A stretch of 64,000 bases of DNA from CAZMZW01 sp964571135 (GTDB lineage Bacteria; Chloroflexota; Anaerolineae; Anaerolineales; Anaerolineaceae), in contig CAZMZW010000001.1 of assembly GCA_964571135.1 (NCBI GenBank), positions 124,001 through 188,000 on the forward strand. The letters are read 5' to 3'. A model generated the notes under the pieces. It saw only the letters and a list, made by a program, of their open reading frames with translations. It searched no databases and was not told where the DNA came from. The position numbers and the translations under genes are program-made. Each line of letters opens with the position of its first letter. Positions within the stretch are counted from its first letter, which is position 1. Of the stretch, positions 1 through 8,668 are shown piece by piece.

Positions 1-915
1 ATCCTTTGGGGTGGTCACTCTTCGGAAGAGGTCTTTAAGTTTGGTGATGTCAAAGGAAACCATATCGCGGCTGTAATAATTCAAACCAAAAAAATCCATG
101 GTTTTTATGGCGGTGGGGATAAAAACTTTCCAAAAAAGTATTTTGACGGTTCCATCCACAATTGCATCTGGAAATGAACGATTAATGGATTGGTCCATCA
201 GATTTGTTTCCCAAACATCCAGCGGGAACCAGGGTTTGGCAGGCACAACGCTGCGATAATACTGGGCAAAACCCACATTGGCGTCTGGCTGCAATTCGTG
301 AATAATATGGTATGCGTTGGCATGTGCTCGGACCAGGTTGGTCAGTCCATTAAATACCATTTTGAAATCACCTTTTCCCGGTGGAAAGGTGTTCAGGATG
401 TAGGCATTGGCCATGTAGCCGAAAGGTTCATTGATCGTGATCCAAAAATCAACCAGGTCTTTCAACTCGCTAACAACTTTACGAACAAAAACCGCGAACA
501 ACCCCGGAGTTTTTTCTCTCTGCCAGCCTCCCTGTTCCACGACCCAGATTGGATCTGTATAATGATGTAAAGTAAGTATGGTGGACAGCCCAAGTTTTTT
601 CATCCCCAGCAACATTTCGCGGTAATACGCCAGAGCGTTTTCATCCCATTTATCAGGGCTGGGTTGAATGCGGCTCCATTCAACTCCAAAGCGGTGTGCA
701 TTCTGGCCGTCATTGGCAGCGTTGGTCAGATCTTCCTTCCAGCGTCCGCCCCACCAATCGCAGGCCAAACCGGATTTATCCCCATTCGCAATTCTTCCGG
801 GTATATTTTCCCATTGGTACCAGTTGTTGTTGGTGTTTCCACCTTCCACCTGATGACCAGCGGTGGCGGTTCCCCATAAAAAAAACTTTGGGAAGCTGAA
901 TTTGGCTTCTGGCAT
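1..915 (-). CDS. GH1 family beta-glucosidase, N-terminal 305 residues (runs off the window)
   Basis: Translating the minus strand from the ATG at 915 gives an open frame to base 1. The start (MPEAKFSFPKFFLWGTATAG), the internal WSRIQP and the TINEPFGYM segment are typical of glycoside hydrolase family 1; the Glu of the NEP motif (about residue 163) is the expected general acid/base. The nucleophile motif (TENG) would lie beyond the left edge, so the gene is partial at its 3' end. GH1 enzymes hydrolyse beta-glucosides or beta-galactosides, usually in the cytoplasm; no signal peptide is visible. A cytoplasmic disaccharide hydrolase is inferred. Substrate cannot be told from this part. Confidence 0.9.
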   Translation of the reverse strand, partial: MPEAKFSFPKFFLWGTATAGHQVEGGNTNNNWYQWENIPGRIANGDKSGLACDWWGGRWKEDLTNAANDGQNAHRFGVEWSRIQPSPDKWDENALAYYREMLLGMKKLGLSTILTLHHYTDPIWVVEQGGWQREKTPGLFAVFVRKVVSELKDLVDFWITINEPFGYMANAYILNTFPPGKGDFKMVFNGLTNLVRAHANAYHIIHELQPDANVGFAQYYRSVVPAKPWFPLDVWETNLMDQSINRSFPDAIVDGTVKILFWKVFIPTAIKTMDFFGLNYYSRDMVSFDITKLKDLFRRVTTPKD

Positions 916-979
916 ATTTGAATCTCCGTAGGTTGGTGTTGATGATAAATTGCTCTAATAAAAAAATGATTGATAAAAG

Positions 980-1294
980 TTATTTTAACTTTGCCCCACA
1001 ATATGCACACTTGCCTGCACCAATTGGATTTTCTCCACCACAAGCAGGGCAGGGCTCACATTTCGGTTGGGTCGAAACCGGGGTTTGAGATGTGGAGAGA
1101 TCAGAGCCTGACCATCTTGAATCAATGCTGGAAGAACTCTCATTCGTTTTTATACCATCTGTATTTGAAGAGGAGAATAAGTTTGAACTCGAGCATAGAT
1201 TCCGCACCAGCAAGTAAATTATTACAACCAGAATAATGGCAAATCCAAGCAGACAAAACAATGGAAGAGCGGCAAGGGCAAAGACTGTTCCCAA
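980..1294 (-). CDS. Small membrane protein with C-terminal zinc ribbon
   Basis: This 104-residue protein has one hydrophobic N-terminal segment (about residues 5-30), a Ser/Thr-rich linker, and a C-terminal CPAC-x10-CAYC zinc-ribbon motif of the zinc_ribbon_2 kind. The start is a TTG at 1294 with an AGGAGG sequence five bases upstream on the minus strand, which supports this non-ATG start. It lies downstream of another small membrane protein on the same strand and upstream of the GH1 gene. Function is unknown; proteins of this build are common as uncharacterised membrane-anchored zinc ribbons. Confidence 0.65.
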   Translation of the reverse strand: MGTVFALAALPLFCLLGFAIILVVIIYLLVRNLCSSSNLFSSSNTDGIKTNESSSSIDSRWSGSDLSTSQTPVSTQPKCEPCPACGGENPIGAGKCAYCGAKLK

Positions 1295-1317
1295 AGAAAC
1301 CTCCTATGACATTAAAA

Positions 1318-1605
1318 TTAAAAAATTATCAATGGTTCCATTTTTAGTGCAGTTTTTTCTTCCGGATCATTTATTGAATTACAACAAGAACAACTATTCT
1401 TTTGATGGAACTTCTGTCTTAGAAATTGTGGCCATCGATTGGGCGGTTTCATGGAAGAATTAACTCCATTTCGTTGATCCTGTATCTTTTGTAAATCTTT
1501 TGTGATGGCTGGCCTAAAGATAAACATCAGTAGAATAGGAACGCCAATGATGAAGGAAAGTGCACAGACCAGATCAAAAACGAACCCAATATCAGAGGTT
1601 TTCAA
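1318..1605 (-). CDS. Hypothetical small membrane protein
   Basis: A 95-residue frame with one strong transmembrane segment (about residues 8-30) followed by a basic region and a short Cys cluster (CSCC near residue 72). The start is a TTG at 1605 without a convincing ribosome binding site, so the true start is unsure. It sits 23 bases upstream of the zinc-ribbon membrane protein on the same strand and could be co-transcribed with it. I do not recognise a family. Confidence 0.4.
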   Translation of the reverse strand: MKTSDIGFVFDLVCALSFIIGVPILLMFIFRPAITKDLQKIQDQRNGVNSSMKPPNRWPQFLRQKFHQKNSCSCCNSINDPEEKTALKMEPLIIF

Positions 1606-1660
1606 AGGTTGAGAATGCGTCCTTCATTCATGATTTTACTATTTTACTTCATCAACTCTA

Positions 1661-1689
1661 TTGACTGAGTTATGGCATAATGCTAATAT
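1661..1689 (+). promoter_or_regulatory. Sigma-70-type promoter for the MgtE-domain gene
   Basis: TTGACT at 1661-1666 and TAATAT at 1684-1689 are separated by exactly 17 bp. The expected start site is about 70 bases upstream of the ATG at 1762. Confidence 0.6.
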
Positions 1690-1761
1690 ACTTTTAGAAG
1701 CCCAGTAATGTTCTAAAACTTTAAACAATAATAGTGCGAAATATTTATTGGAGAATAACCC

Positions 1762-3018
1762 ATGCCCTATCTAAGCGAATTAATAGATAAGCCGGTTACC
1801 GACATCAACGGTGAGCATGTTGGCAAAATCATTGATTTGATTGCTTCTCGCAGTAATGCGTTACCCCATCCTTTTGTGTCCGCTCTTTTATTTGAAAAAA
1901 AGGGAGAACAGTGGTTGATTTCCATAAAAGATGTCGCGGTTCTTATCGCCCCGGCAGTACCCCTCTGCAAATCTCTGGCTGGCATAAAGCCATATATTCC
2001 CAGAAAAAATGATCTATTTTTAGCTCGAGATGTGCTTGATAAGCAAATTATTGATACCAATGGTGTCCGCGTTGTTCGCGTAAATGATGTGGAAATTACC
2101 CGCGTGGAAAATGCGTTTGTGGTGACCAATGTGGATGTGGGGGGGATGGGGTTGCTGCGCCGGCTTGGGATGGCTCGTCCGGCACAGCGGTTTGCACGCC
2201 GATTTAAAAAAGACCTGAGCACTAATGTAATTGGCTGGGAACATGTAGAGCTGCTTGCACCAGATGAGGAGATGCGTCTTAAAGTACCCGGAGAAAAGAT
2301 TTCTGAACTCCATCCGGCAGACCTGGCTGAGATAATCACTGACCTGAACCGTGCGGCCAGCGGTCGTTTGCTCGAAAAATTGGATACCAAGCAACTTGCT
2401 GATACTTTGGAAGAGGTTGAACCTGAATTCCAGGCGAGTTTAGTGCGCAATATGTCAGATGAGAAAGTGGCGGATGTGCTCGAAGAGATGGAGCCGGATG
2501 AGGCGGCTGACCTTTTGGCGGAATTACCTAAACATCGCAGCGAGGGTTTGCTCGAATTAATGGAAAAGGATGAGGCCAAGGATGTCAAAAAACTTTTGGA
2601 GTTTCCAGAAGAATCTGCCGGCGGTATTATGACCACCGATTACATCAGCCTCCCGCCAGATATTAACGCAGCAGAAGCGATTAAACGTATCCGCAAGTTA
2701 TCCACCGAAGTTGAGACGTTCTTCTATATATATGTGGTGGACAAAAAGAAAAGACTTGTCGGGGTTTTCTCATTGCGCGATCTGATTTTGGCGAAACCGG
2801 ATGCTTTAATAAAAGATTTTATGGATAAAAAAGTTACCAGTGTCACCCTTAAAACAAATCAGGATGATGTTGCCCAGGTGATTGCCAAATATGATTTATT
2901 AGCCGTACCGGTGGTGGATGAATTGCGGGTTCTTCATGGGATTGTTACATCCGATGATGCCCTGGATAAGATAATTCCCACTACATGGAAAAAACGGCTT
3001 CCGCGATTCTATTATTAA
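1762..3018 (+). CDS. PRC-barrel / MgtE N-domain / CBS-domain protein without a transporter domain
   Basis: The 418-residue protein starts with two PRC-barrel-like repeats (about residues 5-75 and 85-165; 'ELIDKPVTDINGEHVGKI' is typical). A superhelical MgtE N-terminal domain follows (about 180-285, with repeated 'LAELPKHRSEGLLELM'-like helices), then a CBS pair (about 285-405). In MgtE magnesium channels the N and CBS domains are the cytoplasmic Mg2+ sensor that gates a five-helix membrane domain. Here no hydrophobic segment follows, so this is a stand-alone sensor. Role inferred: divalent-cation or nucleotide-responsive regulator, possibly acting on a separately encoded MgtE. The ATG at 1762 follows a GGAG box; a promoter lies at 1661-1689 and a terminator follows the gene. 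Confidence 0.8.
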   Translation: MPYLSELIDKPVTDINGEHVGKIIDLIASRSNALPHPFVSALLFEKKGEQWLISIKDVAVLIAPAVPLCKSLAGIKPYIPRKNDLFLARDVLDKQIIDTNGVRVVRVNDVEITRVENAFVVTNVDVGGMGLLRRLGMARPAQRFARRFKKDLSTNVIGWEHVELLAPDEEMRLKVPGEKISELHPADLAEIITDLNRAASGRLLEKLDTKQLADTLEEVEPEFQASLVRNMSDEKVADVLEEMEPDEAADLLAELPKHRSEGLLELMEKDEAKDVKKLLEFPEESAGGIMTTDYISLPPDINAAEAIKRIRKLSTEVETFFYIYVVDKKKRLVGVFSLRDLILAKPDALIKDFMDKKVTSVTLKTNQDDVAQVIAKYDLLAVPVVDELRVLHGIVTSDDALDKIIPTTWKKRLPRFYY

Positions 3019-3041
3019 TTTCCATTATGCGTGATGCAAAT

Positions 3042-3067
3042 TGCCTGGATGATCCAGGCAGTTTTAT
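3042..3067 (+). terminator. Intrinsic terminator after the MgtE-domain gene
   Basis: TGCCTGG (3042-3048) pairs with CCAGGCA (3054-3060) around a five-base loop, followed by GTTTTATTT. Confidence 0.7.
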
Positions 3068-3114
3068 TTAAATGAATTGTTGTACAATAGTTCTATAAAA
3101 CCACTGGAAATATT

Positions 3115-4464
3115 ATGGATCTATTTGATCACGCGATGCAAGAAAGAATGAATCAGGAAGCTCCCCTGGCAGCACGGATGCGCCCCCGTAACCTGGAGGA
3201 ATTTATCGGGCAGGAAGAAATCATTGGGGAGGGGAAATTATTACGACGTGCTATCGAAGCCGATCGGCTCTTCTCTTCTATTATATTATGTGGTCCTCCA
3301 GGAACAGGCAAAACCACGCTGGCCCAACTCATCGCTAATTACAGTAAATCCCATTTTGAAACCATGTCGGCCGTCATGGCAGGCAAAGAGGAACTAAAAG
3401 TTGTCATTGAAGGTGCCAAGGAACGAAGGCGCTTATACAACAAGCGTACAATTCTCTTTGTCGATGAAGTCCATCGTTGGAATAAATCCCAGCAGGATGC
3501 ATTACTACCAAGTGTGGAAACGGGTTTGATCATCCTGATTGGTGCGACCACCCAGAACCCATATTTTGATGTCATTCCTGCGCTTGTTTCAAGATCAAGA
3601 ATATTTACCCTGACGCCGCTTTCTGAATTCCAGCTGGACGTCTTGCTTACCCGGGCTTTGCAAGATAAAGAGAGGGGTTATGGTAGCCGTTCGATCGTGA
3701 TTGATCAGGATGCGCGGAATCATCTGGATCAGATCGCGGGAGGGGATGCCCGTAACCTGCTTAACGCAGTTGAATTAGCTGTGGAAAGCACAAAGCCAGA
3801 TAAGGATGGGGCGATACATATTAATTTACAGGTGGCTCAGGATTCCATCCAGAAAAGGGTTATGAAATACGACCGTAACAGCGATGAACATTACGACACC
3901 TTTTCAGCATTTATCAAATCTGTGCGTGGTTCTGATCCGGATGCAGCCTTGTACTGGCTTGCCAAGATGCTTCAAGCAGGAGAAGACCCGCGTTTTATTC
4001 TGCGGCGCTTGATCATCCTGGCTGGCGAGGATATAGGCCTGGCAGATCCGCAGGGAATCCAGGTAGCCAGTGCGGCTGCTTATGCATACGAATATATCGG
4101 GATGCCTGAAGGAGTCTATCCGATCGTGGAGGCAACCTTATACCTGGCCACGGCGCCAAAGTCGAACTCAGCTACCCAATATTATGATGTGGCCAAATTA
4201 ATCGAACAGCAGGGATCGGGGCAGGTGCCGCTTCATTTAATGGATGCCAGCCGGGATGCAAAGGGATTTGGTCATGGCAAAGGGTACCAATACCCGCACT
4301 TATTCCCCGGGCATTTCACTGCACAACAATATCTTCCTGACGAGGTGCTGGGAAGTACATTTTATCAACCATCTGACCAGGGACGTGAAAAAGAAATCGC
4401 TGAAAGGTTGGCGAAGTGGCGTAAAGAACAAAAGGATTTTATCCAAAAGAAAAAAAAAGATTGA
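3115..4464 (+). CDS. rarA: Replication-associated recombination protein A, AAA+ ATPase
   Basis: This 449-residue protein matches the RarA/MgsA/WRNIP1 family in length and order of motifs. It has 'LAARMRPRNLEEFIGQ' at the N-terminus, Walker A GPPGTGKT (residues 60-67), a Walker B 'ILFVDEVHRW' near 113-122, 'IGATTQNPYF' (sensor 1 region) and the C-terminal MgsA tetramerisation region ('GEDIGLADPQ'). RarA is a clamp-loader-like ATPase that acts at stalled replication forks. The gene stands alone on the plus strand and is convergent with rdgB. The ATG at 3115 gives the family-typical N-terminus. Confidence 0.95.
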   Translation: MDLFDHAMQERMNQEAPLAARMRPRNLEEFIGQEEIIGEGKLLRRAIEADRLFSSIILCGPPGTGKTTLAQLIANYSKSHFETMSAVMAGKEELKVVIEGAKERRRLYNKRTILFVDEVHRWNKSQQDALLPSVETGLIILIGATTQNPYFDVIPALVSRSRIFTLTPLSEFQLDVLLTRALQDKERGYGSRSIVIDQDARNHLDQIAGGDARNLLNAVELAVESTKPDKDGAIHINLQVAQDSIQKRVMKYDRNSDEHYDTFSAFIKSVRGSDPDAALYWLAKMLQAGEDPRFILRRLIILAGEDIGLADPQGIQVASAAAYAYEYIGMPEGVYPIVEATLYLATAPKSNSATQYYDVAKLIEQQGSGQVPLHLMDASRDAKGFGHGKGYQYPHLFPGHFTAQQYLPDEVLGSTFYQPSDQGREKEIAERLAKWRKEQKDFIQKKKKD

Positions 4465-4517
4465 AGGATATGGTGTTGCTTTCAATCCGGCCTTATAGAT
4501 ATTGAATGCACAAAAAT

Positions 4518-5114
4518 CTAAGATGGTTGTAATTTTGATAATTGCGGAAGTATCGCTTTTACCGCCAGAGCACGATGGCTGATCATGTTTTTTTCTTGTA
4601 GATCCAATTCTGCCATGGTTTTTCCCAATTGCGGAAATTGAAAGAGGGGATCATATCCAAACCCATTTTGGCCACGCTCTGATGTAATTATTTCTCCATC
4701 ACAATGACCGGTCGCGGTAAATATCTCTCCGATAGGATTAATGAATGCCACGGTACATTTAAAATGAGCCCCCCAGGGTTTGGGTTTCCCTGCTAATTTT
4801 TCCAAAAGAAGCTTGCGCCGATCAGCGTCGCGTGCATTTTTAATATGAGAAAAGCGAGCTGAATGCAATCCCGGTTGACCACCTAGGAGGTCCACCTCCA
4901 GTCCAGAATCATCTGCCAGGGTCGGCAATTGGCTGGATTCATAATAATAACGGGCTTTGAGGACTGCATTTTCTAAATAGGTCGAACCAGTTTCTTCTGG
5001 CGTGGTCACTATTCCCAATTCTTCAGGAAAGACCAATTCAAAAGGTAAATCACATAATAAATCTCTGATTTCGATGATTTTGCCTGGATTCGATGTTGCG
5101 ATAAGCAGTTTCAA
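4518..5114 (-). CDS. rdgB: Non-canonical purine NTP pyrophosphatase (RdgB/HAM1)
   Basis: The family hydrolyses ITP, dITP and XTP to monophosphates and keeps deaminated purines out of nucleic acids. The sequence begins 'LKLLIATSNPGKIIEI', the signature (S/T)xNxxK of the family, and contains 'TLADDSGLEVDLLGG', 'GFGYDPLF' and 'ISHRALAVKAI' near the end. I place the start at the TTG at 5114, preceded by AAAGG: this gives 198 residues, the usual family length. A longer frame to 5171 would add 19 unrelated residues. It is divergent from the DUF177 gene. Confidence 0.93.
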   Translation of the reverse strand: MKLLIATSNPGKIIEIRDLLCDLPFELVFPEELGIVTTPEETGSTYLENAVLKARYYYESSQLPTLADDSGLEVDLLGGQPGLHSARFSHIKNARDADRRKLLLEKLAGKPKPWGAHFKCTVAFINPIGEIFTATGHCDGEIITSERGQNGFGYDPLFQFPQLGKTMAELDLQEKNMISHRALAVKAILPQLSKLQPS

Positions 5115-5153
5115 ATGATTACCTTTAATATTTATGAATATTATCATAAATAA

Positions 5154-5182
5154 TTGACTATTGAAATCCAACGTGCTATAAT
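5154..5182 (+). promoter_or_regulatory. Consensus promoter for the DUF177-sigma factor unit
   Basis: TTGACT at 5154-5159, a 17-bp spacer and a perfect TATAAT at 5177-5182, about 45 bases upstream of the GTG start at 5227. Confidence 0.75.
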
Positions 5183-5226
5183 TTTTTTGTATTTTATAAA
5201 ATCATACAAATTTTACATTAATTATC

Positions 5227-5739
5227 GTGAATCAACCCCGTCATCCTTTCCGCATCAACGTTGGTTTTCTATTTAACCAACCCATTGGCTATACTCGCGA
5301 AATACCATTTGAATTCCCAGCCATCACCATTTCAAATGAATTGGATTTTACGGATTTCAATGGAATCGCTACTTTTAATCGCACCCAGAATGGATTACGG
5401 TTATTTGGTTCCTTTAATGCACATATTCAAGTTACCTGTGGTCGTTGCCTCGAGGATTTTGATCTTCCTTTACAAACAGACTTTGAGGAGCTTTACACCT
5501 ATCCCGGTTACATTCTGTCAGAAAACGAAACCCTGATCCCTGAGAATGGTTCTCTTGAACTTGAGGACCTTATCGGAGATTATTTAATGCTGGAAATTCC
5601 AATTAACCCAATATGTCAAGAAGATTGTAAAGGCCTCTGCAAAGAATGCGGTAAAAACCTTAATCTCACATCCTGTTCTCATAATTCCTTAAATTCACCC
5701 GAGGCGGAAACAAAAATAACCATAAATAAGAATAATTAA
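5227..5739 (+). CDS. YceD / DUF177 family protein
   Basis: A 170-residue protein with the DUF177 pattern: 'CGRCLEDF' near residue 75, acidic central 'LEDLIGDYLMLEIPINPICQ', and a C-terminal Cys motif 'CKGLCKECGKNLN'. In many bacteria this family sits beside rpmF (ribosomal protein L32) and has been linked to 23S rRNA or ribosome assembly; here rpmF is absent and the next gene, 35 bases on, is the primary sigma factor. The start is GTG at 5227. The exact molecular role remains unsettled even for the family. Confidence 0.85.
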   Translation: MNQPRHPFRINVGFLFNQPIGYTREIPFEFPAITISNELDFTDFNGIATFNRTQNGLRLFGSFNAHIQVTCGRCLEDFDLPLQTDFEELYTYPGYILSENETLIPENGSLELEDLIGDYLMLEIPINPICQEDCKGLCKECGKNLNLTSCSHNSLNSPEAETKITINKNN

Positions 5740-5777
5740 TAATCAAATTTGGGGTTGGAAAAGAGAGGAGAACCTTG

Positions 5778-6959
5778 TTGAAAACGGATGAAAGTACACA
5801 GACCGACAATATTTTAGAAATCCTTGTTGAAAAAGCAGATTTACAGGGGCAATTGACTTTCGAAGATCTATTGGAGGTGCTCCCCGATCAGAGAGAAGAT
5901 TCTGATCAGTTTAATGAACTTGTTACGTCCTTGCGGAACAATGGAATTGAAATCCTTGACCAGGCTGCCGAAGAAGAAAATCCTGAAGATGAATTGGACC
6001 TTCAGTTTTCAAATGGTTTTCAAGCATTTGCGAACCTTGATCCTATTTCCAGTGAAGACACCATATCTCTCTATCTGCGGGAAATGTCCCAGGTGCCATT
6101 ATTAAATATGCAAGAGGAAGTATCCCTTGCCATGCGAATTGAAAAAGGTAAATCTTCCCGGAATGAATTGAACCGGTTGAACGGCAATGGCAAACCGAAA
6201 CGCAAGGTTGAATTATTAAAGCAGATCGAAGATGGTTTACTGGCGCGCGAGCATTTGATCAAAGCCAATACCCGGCTGGTGGTAAGTGTCGCCAAGCGTT
6301 ATAACGGTCGGGGAGTACCATTTCTCGATTTGATCCAGGAAGGAAATCTGGGTCTAATGAAAGCGGTGGAAAAGTTTGAATATCAACGTGGTTTTCGTTT
6401 TTCAACTTATGCCACCTGGTGGATACGCCAGACGATAACCCGTGCCATTGCAGATCAGGGGCGAACTATTCGAGTTCCGGTTCATATGGTGGATCGAATT
6501 CGTCTGCTCTATAAGCGCACCCATGAATTGGAACAGTCACTTGGTCGAATACCCACCATTGAGGAGCTTGCTGAATCACTCGAACAGACTAAAGATAAGG
6601 TGGAGTGGATGCTCCGTGTTTCCTGGCTGCCACTTTCACTGGAAAGCCCGATCAATGATGACGAAGATGAATCCGAATTGGGTAATTTTATTGAAGACCA
6701 GGTGAACCCGACTCCAATTCAGTGTGTGTATTCCAAACTTTTGCGTGAAAAAATTGATGCAGTTCTGGATACTTTACCATGCCGGGAGGCAAATATCTTA
6801 AAATTGCGCTTTGGATTGGAAAATGGCCGTTTTTATACACTGGAAGAAGTTGGTCAAAAATTTGGCCTTACGCGGGAACGAATCCGCCAGATTGAAGGTA
6901 AAGCTTTGCGCCGATTGCGCCACCCCCGGCGTGCAAGATTGTTAAAAGAATATATATAA
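5778..6959 (+). CDS. sigA: RNA polymerase primary sigma factor (RpoD/SigA type)
   Basis: All sigma-70 regions are visible: an acidic 1.1-like N-terminus, region 1.2 ('DTISLYLREMSQVPLL'), region 2 ('RLVVSVAKRYNGRGVPFLDL', 'FSTYATWWIRQTITRAIADQ'), region 3 ('RIPTIEELAESLE') and region 4 with the helix-turn-helix 'TLEEVGQKFGLTRERIRQIE'. This is the subunit that lets core polymerase read -35/-10 promoters such as those noted in this window. Two adjacent TTG codons (5775, 5778) follow AGAGGAG; the second has the better spacing. It is 393-394 residues and convergent with elp3. Probably a primary or closely related housekeeping sigma factor; a second paralogue elsewhere cannot be excluded. Confidence 0.93.
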   Translation: MKTDESTQTDNILEILVEKADLQGQLTFEDLLEVLPDQREDSDQFNELVTSLRNNGIEILDQAAEEENPEDELDLQFSNGFQAFANLDPISSEDTISLYLREMSQVPLLNMQEEVSLAMRIEKGKSSRNELNRLNGNGKPKRKVELLKQIEDGLLAREHLIKANTRLVVSVAKRYNGRGVPFLDLIQEGNLGLMKAVEKFEYQRGFRFSTYATWWIRQTITRAIADQGRTIRVPVHMVDRIRLLYKRTHELEQSLGRIPTIEELAESLEQTKDKVEWMLRVSWLPLSLESPINDDEDESELGNFIEDQVNPTPIQCVYSKLLREKIDAVLDTLPCREANILKLRFGLENGRFYTLEEVGQKFGLTRERIRQIEGKALRRLRHPRRARLLKEYI

Positions 6960-6985
6960 ATTATTTATTCTTTGGAAGTATGGTT

Positions 6986-8617
6986 TTAATAGAGGTTTTT
7001 TGTCATATAGAGGTCACCCTGAGAAAAACCGCGGCTGCGGTAATATTCCCGGGTGCCGATTGCAGAGATCACCACAAGTTTCTTTAACCCGGATTGTTTG
7101 GCGATCTCTTCTGCTTTCTGCAGCAGGGTTGTTCCCAAACCGATATGTTGGGCTGCTCCTGCCTGTTCACTTCCAACTCCGAGTGATTGACCATAAACAT
7201 GCACTTCCCGGATGATGGCGGATCTTTCCAACTCAGGAATTAAATGATATAGATTATTTCTAATATCTTTATCCTCATTTTCGTTGGTATTATCTGGTAT
7301 GGATAAGCGTAAATAGGCAACCAGATGATCATCCGGGGTCACAAAGCTGAGAAAATGCTCATGAGCACCAGCCGCTTGATAAGTAAAATCCTGATATACC
7401 AGATTTTCTGGATCGATTTCCTGTCCGCGAACTTCACGGCAGCGGATGCATCTGCATTGCTGCCCACGATTAGATAATTCCTTAAGTGCGTCTTGACGTA
7501 AACTGGAACGTTTGCTGCCAGCCATTATATAATCAGCCGGGATATCGCGGATGACGCGGTTCACCCGACAATAGAGAGGGATGGAAGGTTTAATATCTGC
7601 AATTAATTGCACCAATTGTTCTGTGGAGTAAGGGTTATATTTACCTTCTTTCCAGATTTTATACAGATCTGCACTTTCTACCAATTGGGTGGGATAGATC
7701 TTGATTTCATCCGGGCAATAACCCTCGTCCCACATGCGATTAAAATCAATCCGGTCTGATTCCGGGGTAGCACCCAGTAAATTTGGCATCCAATGGAGAA
7801 CTATTTTAAAACCTGCTGCGCGCAACAAGGCAGTTGCCTGAAGCGTTGTATGTGCGGTATGACCACGCCGGTTCAGTTTTAGGATCTGATCATCAAAACT
7901 CTGGGCACCCATTTGAACTTTGGTCACTCCCAATCGGCGCAAATTGAAAAGAATTTCAGGAGTAATTTCGTCAGGACGGGTTTCAATCACCAGGCCGACA
8001 TTACGGTGGTCCGTGGTCTGGTTAATTTGTTGGGCTTCAGCCAGGGTGTCAGATTCAGTTCCATTGAGGGCATCAAAACAACGGTGGATGAACCATTCCT
8101 GGTAATCTTGCGGATAGGCTGTCCAACATCCACCCAGAATGAGCAATTCAATTTTGTTGGTGGGATGACCTATAGCCAGGTAGGATTCCAGTCGCGATTT
8201 CACCTGTAAAAAAGGATCAAAATTATTCTGAAAAGCACGGGCAGCCCCGGGTTCTTTGCGGATATAGCTTTTTGGAAGCAGGGTATCATCCGGACAAAAT
8301 ATGCAATTTCCAGGGCAAGGAAAGGGTTTCGTTAATGCGGTTATGGTTGTGACTCCGGAAAGCGTCCGCATCGGTTTCATCCGTATTTCGCGAAGCAATT
8401 TGAGGTCCGGTTTCATCTCCCCATCTTTCACCAATTGATAATACACCCCTACTAAAATATGTTTGGCCACATATCCGCCATCCGGCAGCGGGTGCCGGCG
8501 GATGCTTTTAAATACAGACTGCCCTTCCAATACTTCATTCAGAATCAAGCGGGAGGTTTCCAGCTGGTCAAGGGAAGGAGCCTGGCTTTTTTGCCAGTCA
8601 ATTTTTTTTTGTGTCAT
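6986..8617 (-). CDS. elp3: Elp3-type tRNA uridine-34 carboxymethyl-forming radical SAM / GNAT enzyme
   Basis: The 543-residue protein has a radical SAM domain with C101-x3-C105-x2-C108 ('CPGNCIFCPDD'), 'GLVIETRPDEITPEIL', the HHMP-like 'KIVLHWMPNLLGATPE', then a zinc-region Cys cluster ('CRCIRCREV') and a C-terminal GNAT acetyltransferase domain ('GLGTTLLQKAEEIAKQSG', 'GIGTREYYRSRGF'-like). Elp3 uses acetyl-CoA and SAM to make 5-carboxymethyl-uridine (cm5U) at the wobble position of tRNA. Length and domain order match bacterial and archaeal Elp3. It is divergent from a Trm9-like methyltransferase 51 bases away, which would act on its product. Confidence 0.93.
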   Translation of the reverse strand: MTQKKIDWQKSQAPSLDQLETSRLILNEVLEGQSVFKSIRRHPLPDGGYVAKHILVGVYYQLVKDGEMKPDLKLLREIRMKPMRTLSGVTTITALTKPFPCPGNCIFCPDDTLLPKSYIRKEPGAARAFQNNFDPFLQVKSRLESYLAIGHPTNKIELLILGGCWTAYPQDYQEWFIHRCFDALNGTESDTLAEAQQINQTTDHRNVGLVIETRPDEITPEILFNLRRLGVTKVQMGAQSFDDQILKLNRRGHTAHTTLQATALLRAAGFKIVLHWMPNLLGATPESDRIDFNRMWDEGYCPDEIKIYPTQLVESADLYKIWKEGKYNPYSTEQLVQLIADIKPSIPLYCRVNRVIRDIPADYIMAGSKRSSLRQDALKELSNRGQQCRCIRCREVRGQEIDPENLVYQDFTYQAAGAHEHFLSFVTPDDHLVAYLRLSIPDNTNENEDKDIRNNLYHLIPELERSAIIREVHVYGQSLGVGSEQAGAAQHIGLGTTLLQKAEEIAKQSGLKKLVVISAIGTREYYRSRGFSQGDLYMTKNLY

Positions 8618-8655
8618 TCGGTCTCAATCGTAGAAGTGGGTGGATTTGCGTAGGC

Positions 8656-8661
8656 TATAAT
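8656..8661 (+). promoter_or_regulatory. TATAAT box of the Trm9-like gene, likely leaderless transcript
   Basis: A perfect TATAAT ends eight bases before the ATG at 8669 and no ribosome binding site fits between, so transcription would start at or next to the start codon. No good -35 hexamer is visible at the matching distance. Confidence 0.5.
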
Positions 8662-8668
8662 TTCAGAT

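Noticed and set aside
1767..2636. 289-codon frame antisense to the MgtE-domain gene
   Set aside because: Ser/Arg-rich low-information translation opposite a clear coding sequence.
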